Assembly (NCBI GenBank): GCA_963721105.1
Contig: CAVRHY010000019.1
Location: 310,001 to 374,000, forward strand
DNA length: 64,000 nucleotides
From: Thermohalobaculum sp963721105
GTDB taxonomy: Bacteria; Pseudomonadota; Alphaproteobacteria; Rhodobacterales; Rhodobacteraceae
Direction of reading: 5' to 3'
Program-made: the position numbers and the translations under genes
Part shown: piece after piece, positions 6,860 to 16,903 of the stretch
Layout: each line of letters begins with the position of its first letter
Numbering within the stretch: position 1 is the first letter of the stretch
The notes under the pieces: model-generated
What the model was told of the DNA's origin: nothing
Databases searched by the model: none
What the model saw: the letters and a program-made list of their open reading frames with translations, nothing else

Positions 6860-8233
6860 GTGCGGGGGCTCGGGCCGATCGTCTTGGTGACAGCGGGGGT
6901 CCTGGCGCCCTCGGCCGCATCGGCACACGCCGCCGGGCGCGGGCTGATACTGCTGCTGCCGACCAGATATTACCTGATCGGCGGCGCGGTCGCGGTCGCG
7001 GTTTCGTTCGCCGTGCTGGCGCTGGTGCCGCGTGTCGCCGGTTTCGGCGGCCGGATCCGCTTGGCCGTGCGCTGGCCGCCAGTCGCGGGTGGTCTCCGCT
7101 GGCTCGCCTTCACCGCCTTCGCGGCGCTGATCGCCGCGGGCTTTCTCGGCCCGACCGATCCGCTGGACAACCCGCTGCCGCTGACGGTCTGGACGCTCTG
7201 GTGGGTCGGCTACACGGCGCTGACTGCGCTGGTCGGCGACCTCTGGCCGCTGCTGAACCCGTGGTCGGCGCCCGTCGGCCTGCTGCGCCGGCTGGGGTTG
7301 AGGCCAGCGCTGAGGTCGGCGCTGAGGCTGCCGGGCGGCGCCGGTTACTGGCCGGCGCTGGCGGGCCTTTTCGGCTTCGTCTGGCTGGAAATCGTCTCGC
7401 CGGCCCCCGCCGACCCGGCCGGGCTGGCGCGCGCCGCCGGCCTCTACTGGCTGGTCCATTTCGTCGCCATGCTGGCGGTCGGCGAGCGGCGCTGGCGGGC
7501 GCGGGGCGAGACGTTCTCGGTCTTCTTCCGCCTGGTCGGCCGGATCGCCCCGCTGCGCATCGGTCCGCGCCGGCTGGAACTCGCCTGGCCCGGCTCCCGC
7601 CTCGCCCGCGGCCGGGTGCTGCCACTGTCCGGCTGGCTTTTCGTCACCGCGCTGATCGCCAGCATCAGCTTCGACGGGCTGTCGGCCACCTTTCGCTGGC
7701 TGACCTGGCTCGGCATCAACCCGCTGGACTTTCCCGGCCGGTCGGCCGTCGTCACGCAGAACACCGCCGGGCTGGCGGGGGCCTGGGCGGCACTGGCGCT
7801 CGCCTATGCCGGCGCGGTCGCTGCCGGCGCCCGGCTCGCCGGCAGCCGCGCGGACCTGGGGACCACGCTCGGGCGCATCGCGCTGTCGCTCGTGCCGATC
7901 GCGCTCGCCTATCACCTGGCGCACTATCTCACGATCCTGATGCTGAACGGCCAGTATGCGCTGGCCCTGGTCGCCGAGGCGGTCGGCCTCGACCATGTCC
8001 ACGTCACCGGCTCGTTCCTCAACAAGCTGCGCACCGTCGAGGCGATCTGGCGCGTGCAGACCGCGATCATCGTCACCGGCCACGTGCTGGCGGTCGCGGT
8101 GGCGCACGCCATCGCGCTGCACCTCGAGCGCGACCCGCGCCGCGCCGCGCTGTCGCAATTGCCGCTGGCGGCGCTGATGGTCGGGCTGACGGTGCTGGGC
8201 CTCTGGCTGCTCTCGACGCCCACGGGCGCGTGA
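6860..8233 (+). CDS. Polytopic membrane protein, unknown function
   Basis: With the GTG start at 6860, preceded by GGGAGAAG, the protein has 457 residues. An N-terminal signal-like segment (IVLVTAGVLAPSAASAHA) is followed by about ten hydrophobic segments, including LLLPTRYYLIGGAVAVAVSF, WTLWWVGYTALTALVGDLW and a pair near the C terminus. It resembles membrane proteins sometimes annotated in databases as fenitrothion hydrolase, a label I would not transfer. A longer in-frame start at 6800 lacks a good ribosome-binding site. The gene ends 71 bases before livK on the same strand and may share its transcript. Confidence 0.75.
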   Translation: MRGLGPIVLVTAGVLAPSAASAHAAGRGLILLLPTRYYLIGGAVAVAVSFAVLALVPRVAGFGGRIRLAVRWPPVAGGLRWLAFTAFAALIAAGFLGPTDPLDNPLPLTVWTLWWVGYTALTALVGDLWPLLNPWSAPVGLLRRLGLRPALRSALRLPGGAGYWPALAGLFGFVWLEIVSPAPADPAGLARAAGLYWLVHFVAMLAVGERRWRARGETFSVFFRLVGRIAPLRIGPRRLELAWPGSRLARGRVLPLSGWLFVTALIASISFDGLSATFRWLTWLGINPLDFPGRSAVVTQNTAGLAGAWAALALAYAGAVAAGARLAGSRADLGTTLGRIALSLVPIALAYHLAHYLTILMLNGQYALALVAEAVGLDHVHVTGSFLNKLRTVEAIWRVQTAIIVTGHVLAVAVAHAIALHLERDPRRAALSQLPLAALMVGLTVLGLWLLSTPTGA

Positions 8234-8304
8234 CGGACGCCGGGGCTGGACAAATCGCCCCGCCATGCACAACGATTTGCACCGGAGCCGAGATGGAGGG
8301 ACAG

Positions 8305-9574
8305 ATGACGATCAGCCGCCGCACCGCGCTGAAGGGACTGGCCGCCGGCGCCGCCGCCGCCGCCACGGGCTATGTTCCTTATATCCAGGCGCAATCCTCG
8401 CAGCCGATCCGCATCGGCTTCCAGGTGCACCGCACCGGCATCGGGGCCACCTACGGCCGCTGGTACGACCGCGTCACCGAGGCCGCCGTCAAGCTGATCA
8501 ACGATGCCGGCGGCATCAACGGCCGCCCTGTCGAGATCATCGCCGAGGACGACGGCACCGACCCCAAGCGCGGCGCCGAGGTCGTCGAGAAGTTCGTGCG
8601 CCAGCACAACTGCGACATCGGCTATGGCACGCTGTTCAGCCACGTCGTCATCGCCTCGGCCCCTGTGGCCGGCGAGTTGAAGCTGCCCTATTTCGTCGTC
8701 TCCGAGGGCACGCACGTGCCCAGCGGCAGCCTGAACCGCTGGACCGTGCAGCCGGGCATCACCGACGTCGCCAGCCAGATCCGCTCGATGGCGCCCTACA
8801 TCGCCGGGACGCTGGGCAAGAAGGTGACGATGTTCTACCCGGACTATGCCTTCGGCTATAACCATCGCGACAACCTGCCGCCCGCCATGCAGGCGCAGGG
8901 CGGCGAGGTGGTGGCGCAGATCGCCGTCCCGCCCAGCGAGACGAGCTTCTTCAAGTACTTCCCGCAGATCCCGGCCGAGACCGAGGTGCTGTATCACGTC
9001 ATGGTCGGCCCGGCGGTCCTGACCTTCGTCAAGGAGATGGGCGACTTCTACGGCTCGGGCGCGCGGCCCGAGATCTTCGGCTTCATCGACAGCCTGGAAG
9101 GCGTGCCGCTGAACGCCTCGGGCCTCGACTTCCTGGACGGCAGCTATTTCTGGGAGGCGATGCCGCGCTACGCCCCGCCCGACCAGCCGGCCGAGGCCGC
9201 GTTCTACCGCGACGCGGTCGGCGTCGACGACGACCGGGGCGGCCAAGGGCGACCCGGACGACGTCTCGACCTTCAGCCACATGTTCGGCTGCTGGGAGAC
9301 GCTCTACGTCATCAAGGCCGCGATGGAGGCCGCGGGCTACCAGGGCCCGTCCGACCGCCAGAAGATCATCGAGGCGGTCGAGACGATGGGCGAGATGCCG
9401 CTGAGCCGCGAGCACCCGCAGGGACCAAAGCTGTTCCGCCCGAAGCTGCACCAGGTGTTCGGGCAGCAGCACGTCAGCAAGGTCGAGGGCGGCCGCCTCA
9501 ACCTCGTCCACACCACCTCGATCGAGGACGGGCTCTACGAGTCGGACACGAACTATCTCGAGCGCCCGTTCTGA
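8305..9574 (+). CDS. livK: Branched-chain amino-acid-type ABC transporter substrate-binding protein (one frame break)
   Basis: A periplasmic type I binding protein of the LivK/amide-urea group, about 422 residues after correction. It starts with a twin-arginine signal (SRRTALKGLAAGAAAA), then IRIGFQVHRTGIGATYG, LINDAGGINGRPVEIIAED and FGYNHRD. The ATG at 8305 follows GGAGGG and is preferred over the ATG at 8293. One extra base near 9235, in a CCGGGG run, shifts the frame; the C-terminal part continues as FSHMFGCWETLYVIKAAMEA to a stop at 9574. Permeases and ATPases of the same system follow at 13035-16697, separated by a cyclase gene. The substrate could be an amino acid, an amide or urea. 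Confidence 0.88.
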
Positions 9575-9619
9575 CGGGCGGCATCCGGCGCGCAGGCTCC
9601 CGGCACGGAGGCACCGGCC

Positions 9620-12600
9620 GTGACCCGCGCCCCGCCCGCCGCCAGCCCGGCACACCGCCCCCGCGCCCGCCGGCGCGCGGGAGCGCGAGGCCGCGACCCG
9701 CGAGATCCTGCAGGTCATCAGCCGCTCGCGCGACGACGAGGCGCCTGTCTTCCGGGCGATCCTCGACAACGCCTGCAGGCTGTGCGCGGCGCCGTTTGCC
9801 GGGCTCTACCTGCTGGACGCGGCCGGAACGCACGCCAGGCTCGTCGCGAACAGGGGCGCGCGCTCCGACTATCTCAAAAGCACCGATACCCTCTGGCCGA
9901 TCGACGGTGATGCGTCGGTCTCGCGGTCGATCCGCGAGGGCGAGGTCGTGCACGCAGGCGGATCTCGCCGAAACCGAGATCTACCGGGATGGCGACCCGC
10001 AGCGCACCGCCGCCGTCGACATCGAGGGGATGCGGACCTTCCTGGCCGTCCCGCTGCTCTCCGGCGGCCGGGCGATCGGGTGCCTCGGCCTCTACCGGCG
10101 CGAGGTGCGCCCGTTCGACGACGACGAGATCGACCTGCTGCGCGGCTTCGCCGCCAGGCCGTCATCGCCATCGAGAACGTCCGCCAGTTCCGCGAGCTGC
10201 AGACCCGGCTGGAGCGCGAGAAGGCGACGCGCGAGATCCTCGAGGTCATCAGCGCGCGTCGCGCGACGACGAGGCGCCGGTCTTCGACGCGATCCTGGAG
10301 AACGCCTGCGCACTGTGCGACGCGCCGCTCGCCTATCTTTCGATGGTGACCGAGGATCGCACGCACGTCATTTCCCCGGCCCGCCGGGGCGCCTTCGCCA
10401 AGTTCGGCACGACGCTGGACAATCTGCGCGTCCCGCTCGCCGGGTCGCGGCTGGCGCTTGCCCGCGCGATCGTCGAGTGCCGGGTTTTCCGCGAGGACGA
10501 CATTGCGGACAGCGACCTCTATACCGGCGGCGATCCCAACCGTGTCTCGATGGTCGAAGACGAGGGCGCGCGCAGCCTTCTCGTCGTCCCCCTGATCCAG
10601 AACGGTCGGGGAGTCGGATCGATCACCCTCTATCGCCGCGAGGTGGCGCCGTTCTCGGACGACAGTGTCGGGCTTGTCGAAAGCTTCGCCGCCCAGGCGG
10701 TCATCGCCATCGAGAACGTCCGCCAGTTCCGCGAGCTGCAGACGCGGCTCGAGCGCGAGGCAGCCAGCGGCGAGGTGCTTCACGTCATCAGCCAGAGCCG
10801 CGACGACGAGCAGCCCGTCTTCGAGGTGATCCTCGAATGCGCGACACGCCTTTTCGGCGCGCCGCTCGCCGGCCTGCACATGGCGGACGAGACGCGCTCG
10901 GAGCTCAGGCTGGTCGCGCAGCGGGGGCTGACGCCGGAAACGCTGGGCGCGAACGATTTCGCCATCCCGCTCGTCGGGCCGAACACGGTTGCCCGGGCGG
11001 TAAAGGAATGCGCCGTCTTTCACAGCCCGGACCTGAAGGACGACGATCTCTACCGCCAGGGCAATCCCAGCCGCGTCGCGATCGTGGATGTCGCGGGCGC
11101 CCGCAGCGCGCTTGTCGTACCGCTGGTCAGCGGCGGTCTCGCCATCGGCTGCGTCTGGGTCTTCCGGCGCGAGGTCCGTCCCTACGTTGAGGACGAAATC
11201 TCCCTCCTGCAGAACTTCGCCGCGCAGGCCGTCATCGCCATCGAGAACGTCCGCCAGTTCCGCGAGCTGCAGACCCGGCTCGAGCGCGAGGCGGCGACGC
11301 GGCGGATCCTCGAGGTCATCAGCCGATCGCGCGACGACGAGCAGCCGGTCTTCGAGACGATCCTCGAGAACGCGCGGCGGCTCTGCGATGCCACTATGGC
11401 GGCGTTCGTCCTTGGCCGCGAGGGCGGCGGCCCGCAGGTCATGGTCGCCCAGCACGGCGCGACGGACGAGACGCTCGAGCTCTACAGCTCCGGCAAATTC
11501 CCGATGGACCCCGAGGTCTCGACCGCGGCCCGGGCGATCATCCAGCGCAGGTCCATCCATCTCGAGGACATGGCCGACACCGACGCCTACCGGGCCGGCC
11601 ACCCGAACTTCGTCTCGCTGGTCGACCGGCAGGGCATCCGCACGAACCTGCTGGTTCCGCTGATCTCGCAGGGCGAGGGGATCGGCTGCCTGATCCTCTA
11701 CCGCCTCGAGGTCCGGCCCTACACCGCCGACCAGATCGCCCTCGTCGAGACCTTCGCCGCGCAGGCCGTCATCGCCATCGAGAACGTCCGCCAGTTCCGC
11801 GAACTGCAGAGCCGGCTCGAGCGCGAACAGGGCACGGCCGAGATCCTCCGGCTCATCAGCCAGAGCCGGGACGACGACGGACCCGTCTTCGACCTGATCC
11901 TCGAGAAGGCGGCCGAGCTTTGCGGCGCCGATTCCGCCGCGCTGACCTTCGGCCGGGCCGGAGACCCGCACCAGCGCCTCGCCGCGGCGCGCGACATGCA
12001 CCCCGTCACCCGCGGGCATTACGAGGCCGGAAACGTCGGGATGAACCCGGAAACGTCCTTTGCCGCGCAGGCGATCGTGACGGGCGTCCCGGTCCATGTC
12101 GAGGACTTCGCCGCAAGCGACGGATACCGCGAAGGCGACGTCGCCATGCGGTCGCTGGTCGACGATACGGGCTTGCGAACGAGCCTGTTCGTGCCGCTCC
12201 TGTCCAAGGAGGGCGGGATCGGGGCGCTGATCCTGTTCCGGCGAGAGGTTCGGCCCTACACGGCCGACCAGATCGCCCTGGTCGAGACCTTCGCGGCCCA
12301 GGCAGTGATCGCCGTCGAGAACGTGCAGCAGTTCCGGGCTCTGGAAAGGCTCAACGCGGAACTCGGCGAGCGGGTCGAGGCGCAGGTCGGCGAGATCGAG
12401 CGGATGGGGCGCCTCAAGCGCTTCCTCTCGCCGGCGGTCGCCGACGCGGTGATCTCGTCGGGCGACGAGAAGCTTCTGTCCAGCCACCGGGCGCTGATCG
12501 CGGTGATGTTCTGCGACATCCGCGGCTTCACCGCCTTCTGCGAGACTGCCGAACCGGAAGAGACCATCGAGGTGCTGCAGACCTATCACGAGGAGATGGG

Positions 12601-13054
12601 CCGCCTCATCGCCGAGCACCGGGCCGGGGTCGACGACCGCTCGGGCGACGGGATCATGGTGATCTTCAACGATCCGCTGCCCTGCGACGACCCGGCCGGG
12701 GACGCGCTCCGCCTGGCGCTCGCCATGCGCGAGCGGATGGCCGATCTCTGCCGGGGCTGGAAGCGGCTCGGCCACCGGCTCGGCTTCGGCGTCGGCGTCG
12801 CGCTCGGCTACGCGACCGTCGGCATGGTCGGCTACGAGGGCCGCTACGAGTACACGGCGAGCGGCACCGCGGTGAACCTGGCCGCGCGGCTCTGCGACGA
12901 GGCCGAGGACGGCGAGATTCTGCTCAGCCCGCGCGCCTATGCGGCTGTCGAGGACGATTTCACGGCCGAACCGCGCGGCGAGATCACGTTCAAGGGCATC
13001 CACGCGCCCGTCGAGGTCTTTCGCGTGACCGAACATGACCGGAGCGCAGCGTGA
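9620..13054 (+). CDS. Five-GAF sensor adenylate/guanylate cyclase (class III), with frame breaks in the first GAF
   Basis: About 1144 residues if the frame is repaired. Five GAF domains of roughly 178 residues each are joined by a repeated helical linker (AVIAIENVRQFRELQTRLER). A coiled coil and a class III cyclase domain follow (FCDIRGFTAFCE, DRSGDGIMVIFND, TASGTAVNLAARL), whose Asp residues bind metal. There is no transmembrane segment, so the enzyme is cytosolic. The first 650 bases have four frame changes, two insertions (9640-9680, 9956-9961) and two deletions (near 10155 and 10256), which cancel so that the GTG at 9620 and the final stop agree. It makes cAMP or cGMP in response to small ligands or redox. 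Its last 20 bases overlap livH. Confidence 0.85.
10158..11830 (+). repeat. Near-identical linker DNA repeated between GAF domains
   Basis: Four copies of an approximately 60-base segment encoding AVIAIENVRQFRELQ and the following arginine/glutamate-rich helix start at 10158, 10697, 11228 and 11765, about 535 bases apart. The first 40 bases are almost identical at DNA level, whereas the GAF bodies between them have diverged. A fifth, diverged copy starts near 12301. This indicates tandem duplication with later conversion or purifying selection on the linker. Confidence 0.85.
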
Positions 13055-14006
13055 GGACCCGCTGTTCGCGAAGGCCCGGCCCTTGGACCTGACCGCCGTC
13101 CTGCCGTTCTCGCTGCCGCACCCGGCGCTGTTCTGGGCAGGCGTGCTGGAAGGCACCGTAATGGCCGCCGTGCTCGCGCTGACGGCGCTGGGCCTGAGCC
13201 TGGTCTTCGGCATCATGCGCGTCGTCAACGTGGCGCATGGCGAGTTCTTCATGCTGGGCGCCGTGCTGGCCTGGTTCTGCACCGATTTCACCGCCGGCCT
13301 CGTGGGCGGGGCGCCCTGGCTCGGTTTCCTGGTGGCGCTGGTCGTCGCGCCCATCATCGTCGGCGCCATCGCCGCGGCGATCGACTGGCTGGTGCTGCGC
13401 CGGCTGAACCACGACCCGGAGGCGACGATCGTCGCGACCATCGGCTTCCTCTACATCATCCAGCAGGCGGCGCTCAGCCTCTACGGGCCCGAGGCGCGCC
13501 CGGTCGAGGCGCCGTTCGACTGGCGCGTGCAGCTGCCCTGGTTCGGCTACTCCGGCTACAAGTTCGCCGTCATCGGCGCCGCCATACTGCTGATGCTGGG
13601 CGTCTGGATGCTGCTGACACGCACGCGCGCCGGTCTGGTGATGCGCGCGACCCAGTCCGACGCCGAGACGGCGCTGGCCTTCGGCATCCCGGTCGACCGG
13701 GTCTATGCCGGGGTCTTCGCGCTCGGCGCGGCGCTGGCGGCGCTGGCAGGCGTGCTGATCGTGCCGATCCAGCAGGCGCACTACCTGATGGGCGGCGACC
13801 CGTTGCTCCTCAGCTTCATCGTCGTCATCATCGGCGGGCTCGGCTCGCTGAAGGGGACCGTGCTGGCGGCGGTTCTGATCGGGCTGGCCGACGGACTGAT
13901 CTCGACGCTGTTCGACCCGACGCTGGCCAAGATGCTGGCGACGCTCGCGGTCGCGATGGTGCTGGTCGTCCGCCCGCAGGGCCTGTTCGGGACGGCCCGG
14001 GCGTGA
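13035..14006 (+). CDS. livH: Branched-chain amino-acid-type ABC transporter permease
   Basis: A 323-residue inner-membrane permease of the LivH family. Typical segments are LGLSLVFGIMRVVNVAHGEF near residue 55, and FIVVIIGGLGSLKGTVLAA and MVLVVRPQGLFG near the C terminus. The ATG at 13035 lies inside the end of the cyclase gene, a 20-base overlap, implying coupling; a TTG at 13083 is an alternative start. It pairs with LivM downstream to form the membrane channel of the importer. Confidence 0.93.
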   Translation: MTGAQREDPLFAKARPLDLTAVLPFSLPHPALFWAGVLEGTVMAAVLALTALGLSLVFGIMRVVNVAHGEFFMLGAVLAWFCTDFTAGLVGGAPWLGFLVALVVAPIIVGAIAAAIDWLVLRRLNHDPEATIVATIGFLYIIQQAALSLYGPEARPVEAPFDWRVQLPWFGYSGYKFAVIGAAILLMLGVWMLLTRTRAGLVMRATQSDAETALAFGIPVDRVYAGVFALGAALAALAGVLIVPIQQAHYLMGGDPLLLSFIVVIIGGLGSLKGTVLAAVLIGLADGLISTLFDPTLAKMLATLAVAMVLVVRPQGLFGTARA

Positions 14007-14043
14007 GCGGGGGGGCGAGGCGCGCCGCCTTCCGGGCCGGCGC

Positions 14044-15039
14044 ATGAGGCGCGACCTCACGCTCCATCTCGGCGTCCTCGCGCTCCTCGCGGCGCTGGGT
14101 TTCCTGCTGCCGGCCTACCACCACGGCAACCTCGCCCGCATCATGGTGCTGGCGACCTTCGCCACCGGCTACAACATCGCCTTCGGCTACACCGGGCTGC
14201 TCAGCCTCGGCCACGCGATGTTCTTCGCCGCCGGGATCTACGGCGCGGCGCTGCCGGTGGCTGTGCTCGGCTGGCCGGCCGGCGCCGGTTTCCTCTCCGG
14301 AGCCTCAGCCGGGGCGGCGCTGGCGCTGGTCGTGGCGCTGCCGGCGCTGCGCACGACGGGGGTCGCCTTCCTGATCGTCACGCTGATGTTCGCCCAGGCG
14401 GCCTATCTCTCGATCCTCTACTTCGGCAGCGTCACTCGCGGCGACGAGGGCTTCGTCATCGCCGAGCCGCTGCGCACGCTGGCCGGCCTGCCGCTCAGCG
14501 ACCCGGACGTCCGCTACGCCGTCGCGCTGGCGCTGTTCGGCGCGGCGCTGCTGGGCCAGCTCTGGCTGGTGCGCTCGGGTCCCGGCCGCGTCATGGTCGC
14601 GATGCGCGAGAACGAGGAGCGGGCGCGGATGCTGGGCTATGACCCGTTCCGCGCCCGGCTGACGGCGCTGGTGCTGTCGGGGCTCTGCGCCGGGGCGGCG
14701 GGGGCGGCCTATGCGCTGCTCTTCGGCTATGCCGGGGCGACCTTCAGCTCGATCCAGTACTCGATCCTGCCGCTCCTCTGGGTGCTGCTCGGCGGCGCCG
14801 GCACGGTGCTGGGGCCGCTGGTCGGCACGGCGGCGATGTTCTACCTGGTCGACCTGACCAGCTCGTCCTTCATGCCCTGGCTGGCCGGGCGGACCGAGGC
14901 GCTGCTGGGCGTCGACGCCAGCGGCCTGGCCTCGGCCTACATGATCGTCGTCGGCATCGTGCTGGTCGCGCTGGTCCTGTTCGCGCCGGCCGGCATCCTG
15001 GGCGCCGTCCGCCGCCACCTCGCCCCGTGGCTGCCGTGA
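14044..15039 (+). CDS. livM: Branched-chain amino-acid-type ABC transporter permease
   Basis: A 331-residue LivM-type permease. The first helix region (LGVLALLAALGFLLPAY) is followed by the signature NIAFGYTGLLSLGHAMFFA and, in the second half, ENEERARMLGYDPFRARLTA and WVLLGGAGTVLGPLVG. It forms the heteromeric channel with LivH. Its stop overlaps the livG start (GTGA), indicating tight coupling. Confidence 0.93.
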   Translation: MRRDLTLHLGVLALLAALGFLLPAYHHGNLARIMVLATFATGYNIAFGYTGLLSLGHAMFFAAGIYGAALPVAVLGWPAGAGFLSGASAGAALALVVALPALRTTGVAFLIVTLMFAQAAYLSILYFGSVTRGDEGFVIAEPLRTLAGLPLSDPDVRYAVALALFGAALLGQLWLVRSGPGRVMVAMRENEERARMLGYDPFRARLTALVLSGLCAGAAGAAYALLFGYAGATFSSIQYSILPLLWVLLGGAGTVLGPLVGTAAMFYLVDLTSSSFMPWLAGRTEALLGVDASGLASAYMIVVGIVLVALVLFAPAGILGAVRRHLAPWLP

Positions 15040-15740
15040 GCCTGCTCGCCGCCGAGGGAATCACCCGCCGCTTCGGCGGGCTGACCGCCGTCGACGGCGT
15101 CGACTTCGTACTGCCGGAAGGCGAGGTTCGCGCCGTCATCGGCCCGAACGGCGCCGGCAAGACGACCTTCGTCTCGCTGCTCTGCGGCCGTATCCGGCCG
15201 AGCGCCGGCCGCGTGCTGTGGGAAGGCCGCGACATCACCGACCTGCCGGCGCACCGGCGCGTGCGCCTCGGCATCGCCTACACCTTCCAGATCACCAGCG
15301 TCTTCGCCAACCTGACACTGGCCGACAACGTCGCGCTCGCCGTCCAGCGTCGCGGCGGCGACATCGCCGCCGGAACGCGCGCCGCGCTGGCCCGCGTCGG
15401 CCTTGCCGACCGGGCCGAGCAGCGCGCCGGGGCGCAGAGCTATGGCCACCAGCGCCTGCTCGAGATCGCGATGGGCCTGGCGCTGGCGCCGCGCCTGCTG
15501 ATCCTCGACGAGCCGACGCAGGGCCTCGCCGCCGGCGAGATCGAGCGCTTCGTCGCGCTGATCCGCGACATCTCGGCCGGCGGCGCCACCACCGTCCTGC
15601 TGATCGAGCATAACATGGACGTCGTCATGGCGCTGGCCGAGCGCATCACCGTGCTGGAGTTCGGCCGCGTGCTGGCCGAGGGCACCCCGGCCGAGATCCG
15701 CGCCAGCCGCGCCGTGCAAGCCGCCTATCTGGGGGCGTGA
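15036..15740 (+). CDS. livG: ABC transporter ATP-binding protein
   Basis: A 234-residue ATPase of the LivG type. Walker A is GPNGAGKTT (residues about 36-44), the Q-loop is TFQITSVFANLTL, Walker B is LLILDEPTQGL, and the switch His is in LLIEHNMDVVM. The signature reads QSYGHQ instead of the usual LSxGxQ. The GTG at 15036 overlaps the livM stop; an in-frame GTG at 15027 is also possible. It energises import together with LivF. Confidence 0.93.
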   Translation: MSLLAAEGITRRFGGLTAVDGVDFVLPEGEVRAVIGPNGAGKTTFVSLLCGRIRPSAGRVLWEGRDITDLPAHRRVRLGIAYTFQITSVFANLTLADNVALAVQRRGGDIAAGTRAALARVGLADRAEQRAGAQSYGHQRLLEIAMGLALAPRLLILDEPTQGLAAGEIERFVALIRDISAGGATTVLLIEHNMDVVMALAERITVLEFGRVLAEGTPAEIRASRAVQAAYLGA

Positions 15741-15974
15741 TGCAGCGCGCGCGGACAGATTTCGTGCGGCTCCGCCGGAGAGGCACAGGGCAACGGGCGG
15801 CACCGAATCTCACGTCGCGGGGCGCCGCGACCGTCGAACGGCGCGCATTTTCGCCCGCCCGCCATCGCGCCTGTGGCGCGCCGTCGGCCGCCCGACCGGG
15901 CCCCGCCCCCACCCCCTGCACCGCCACGCGCTGCACGCGCGGCGCCGCCGGGGCCGGGGGGGCGGAGGCGTGAC

Positions 15975-16697
15975 ATGACCCCCGTCCTCTCGATCCGCGA
16001 CCTCGACGCCGGCTATGGCGCCGTGCAGGTGCTGCGCGGCGTCGGCCTCGACCTGCACGCCGGCGAGGTGCATTGCCTTGCCGGGCGCAACGGCGCCGGC
16101 AAGTCGACGCTGCTGAAGGCGATCATCGGCCTCGTCCGCGCGCGGCAGGGCGAGATCCTGCTCGACGGCGCCGACCTCGCCCGCCTGCCGGCGCACGCGG
16201 TGCCGGGCCGGGGGGTCGGCTACGTGCCGCAGGGCCGGCGCCTGTTCGCCGAGCTGACCGTCGCCGAGAACCTCGAGATCGGCCTGATGACGCGCGGGTG
16301 GGACCGGGCCCGCGCCCGCGCCGTGCGCGAGCGGATGCTGGCGCTCTTCCCGGTGCTCGGCCAGCGCCTCGCCCAGCGCGCCGGCACGCTGTCGGGCGGC
16401 GAGCAGCAGATGCTGGCCGTCGCCCGCGCGCTCTGCCTGGAACCCCGCGTCCTGCTGCTGGACGAGCCGACCGAGGGCCTGCAGCCCTCGATGATCGCCC
16501 GCATCCGCGAGGTCGTCACCGGCCTCCGCGAGACCGGCGTCGCCACCCTGCTGGTCGAGCAGCGCGTCGAGGCCGTGCACGCCGTCGCCGACCGCGTCAG
16601 CTTCCTCGAGAACGGCGAGATGCGCGAGACCATCGCCGGGGCCGACCTCGACACGCACTCGGCGCTCTTCCACCGCTATGTCGGGGTCGGCACCTGA
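15975..16697 (+). CDS. livF: ABC transporter ATP-binding protein
   Basis: A 240-residue LivF-type ATPase with Walker A GRNGAGKST, the segment GVGYVPQGRRLFAELTV, signature TLSGGEQQM, and Walker B VLLLDEPTEGLQP. The ATG at 15975 follows GGAGG. It is separated from livG by 234 bases in which I find no gene. That spacer is very GC-rich with low-complexity CCCGCCCCC/GGGGGGGCGG runs, unusual inside a liv operon. The frame is open upstream to 15873, but those residues (Arg/Pro-rich) are not protein-like. Confidence 0.93.
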   Translation: MTPVLSIRDLDAGYGAVQVLRGVGLDLHAGEVHCLAGRNGAGKSTLLKAIIGLVRARQGEILLDGADLARLPAHAVPGRGVGYVPQGRRLFAELTVAENLEIGLMTRGWDRARARAVRERMLALFPVLGQRLAQRAGTLSGGEQQMLAVARALCLEPRVLLLDEPTEGLQPSMIARIREVVTGLRETGVATLLVEQRVEAVHAVADRVSFLENGEMRETIAGADLDTHSALFHRYVGVGT

Positions 16698-16825
16698 GCC
16701 CCGCGCCGGCCGGGACGGTTCGCAGCGCCCCGGAATTCGTGGAGGCCGGGCAGCGCGCCCCGGGACCCCGATCGGCCGGCGAGGGGGGCCGCGCATCGCA
16801 TTAGCGAGAAGTTAAGCAACGATCC

Positions 16826-16871
16826 TTGCCGAATGGATTGTCTTGGACATTGCCGAACTGATTGCCGAAAG
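16826..16871. repeat. Short iterated TTGCCGAA repeats
   Basis: TTGCCGAA occurs three times, starting at 16826, 16850 and 16862. The first two are part of a 15-base near-repeat (TTGCCGAAtgGATTG and TTGCCGAActGATTG). Spacings are 24 and 12 bases. The repeats lie in the convergent gap between livF and the potassium permease gene, in a patch with lower GC than the flanks. Confidence 0.5.
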
Positions 16872-16903
16872 AACCGCCTTTCGTTGGCAAAGTCTGGCGA
16901 CAC

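Noticed and set aside
9640..10260. Programmed frameshifting in the first GAF domain
   Set aside because: Two insertions and two deletions without slippery heptamers, and similar single-base breaks in pnp, truB and mfd, point to sequence errors instead.
10158..12360. Regularly spaced repeats that might be read as a CRISPR-like array
   Set aside because: The units are 535 bases apart and encode the same helical linker of a protein; no short spacers and no cas genes.
9869..13441. Long minus-strand frame of about 1190 codons opposite the cyclase and livH
   Set aside because: It is antisense to clear GAF, cyclase and permease domains, and its repeated LAELADVLDGDDGL pattern is simply the antisense of the GAF linkers. 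GC-rich third positions open such shadow frames.
15741..15974. Possible extra gene between livG and livF
   Set aside because: The frame upstream of the livF ATG is Arg/Pro-rich with no ribosome-binding site or family match; the GC-rich spacer explains its openness.
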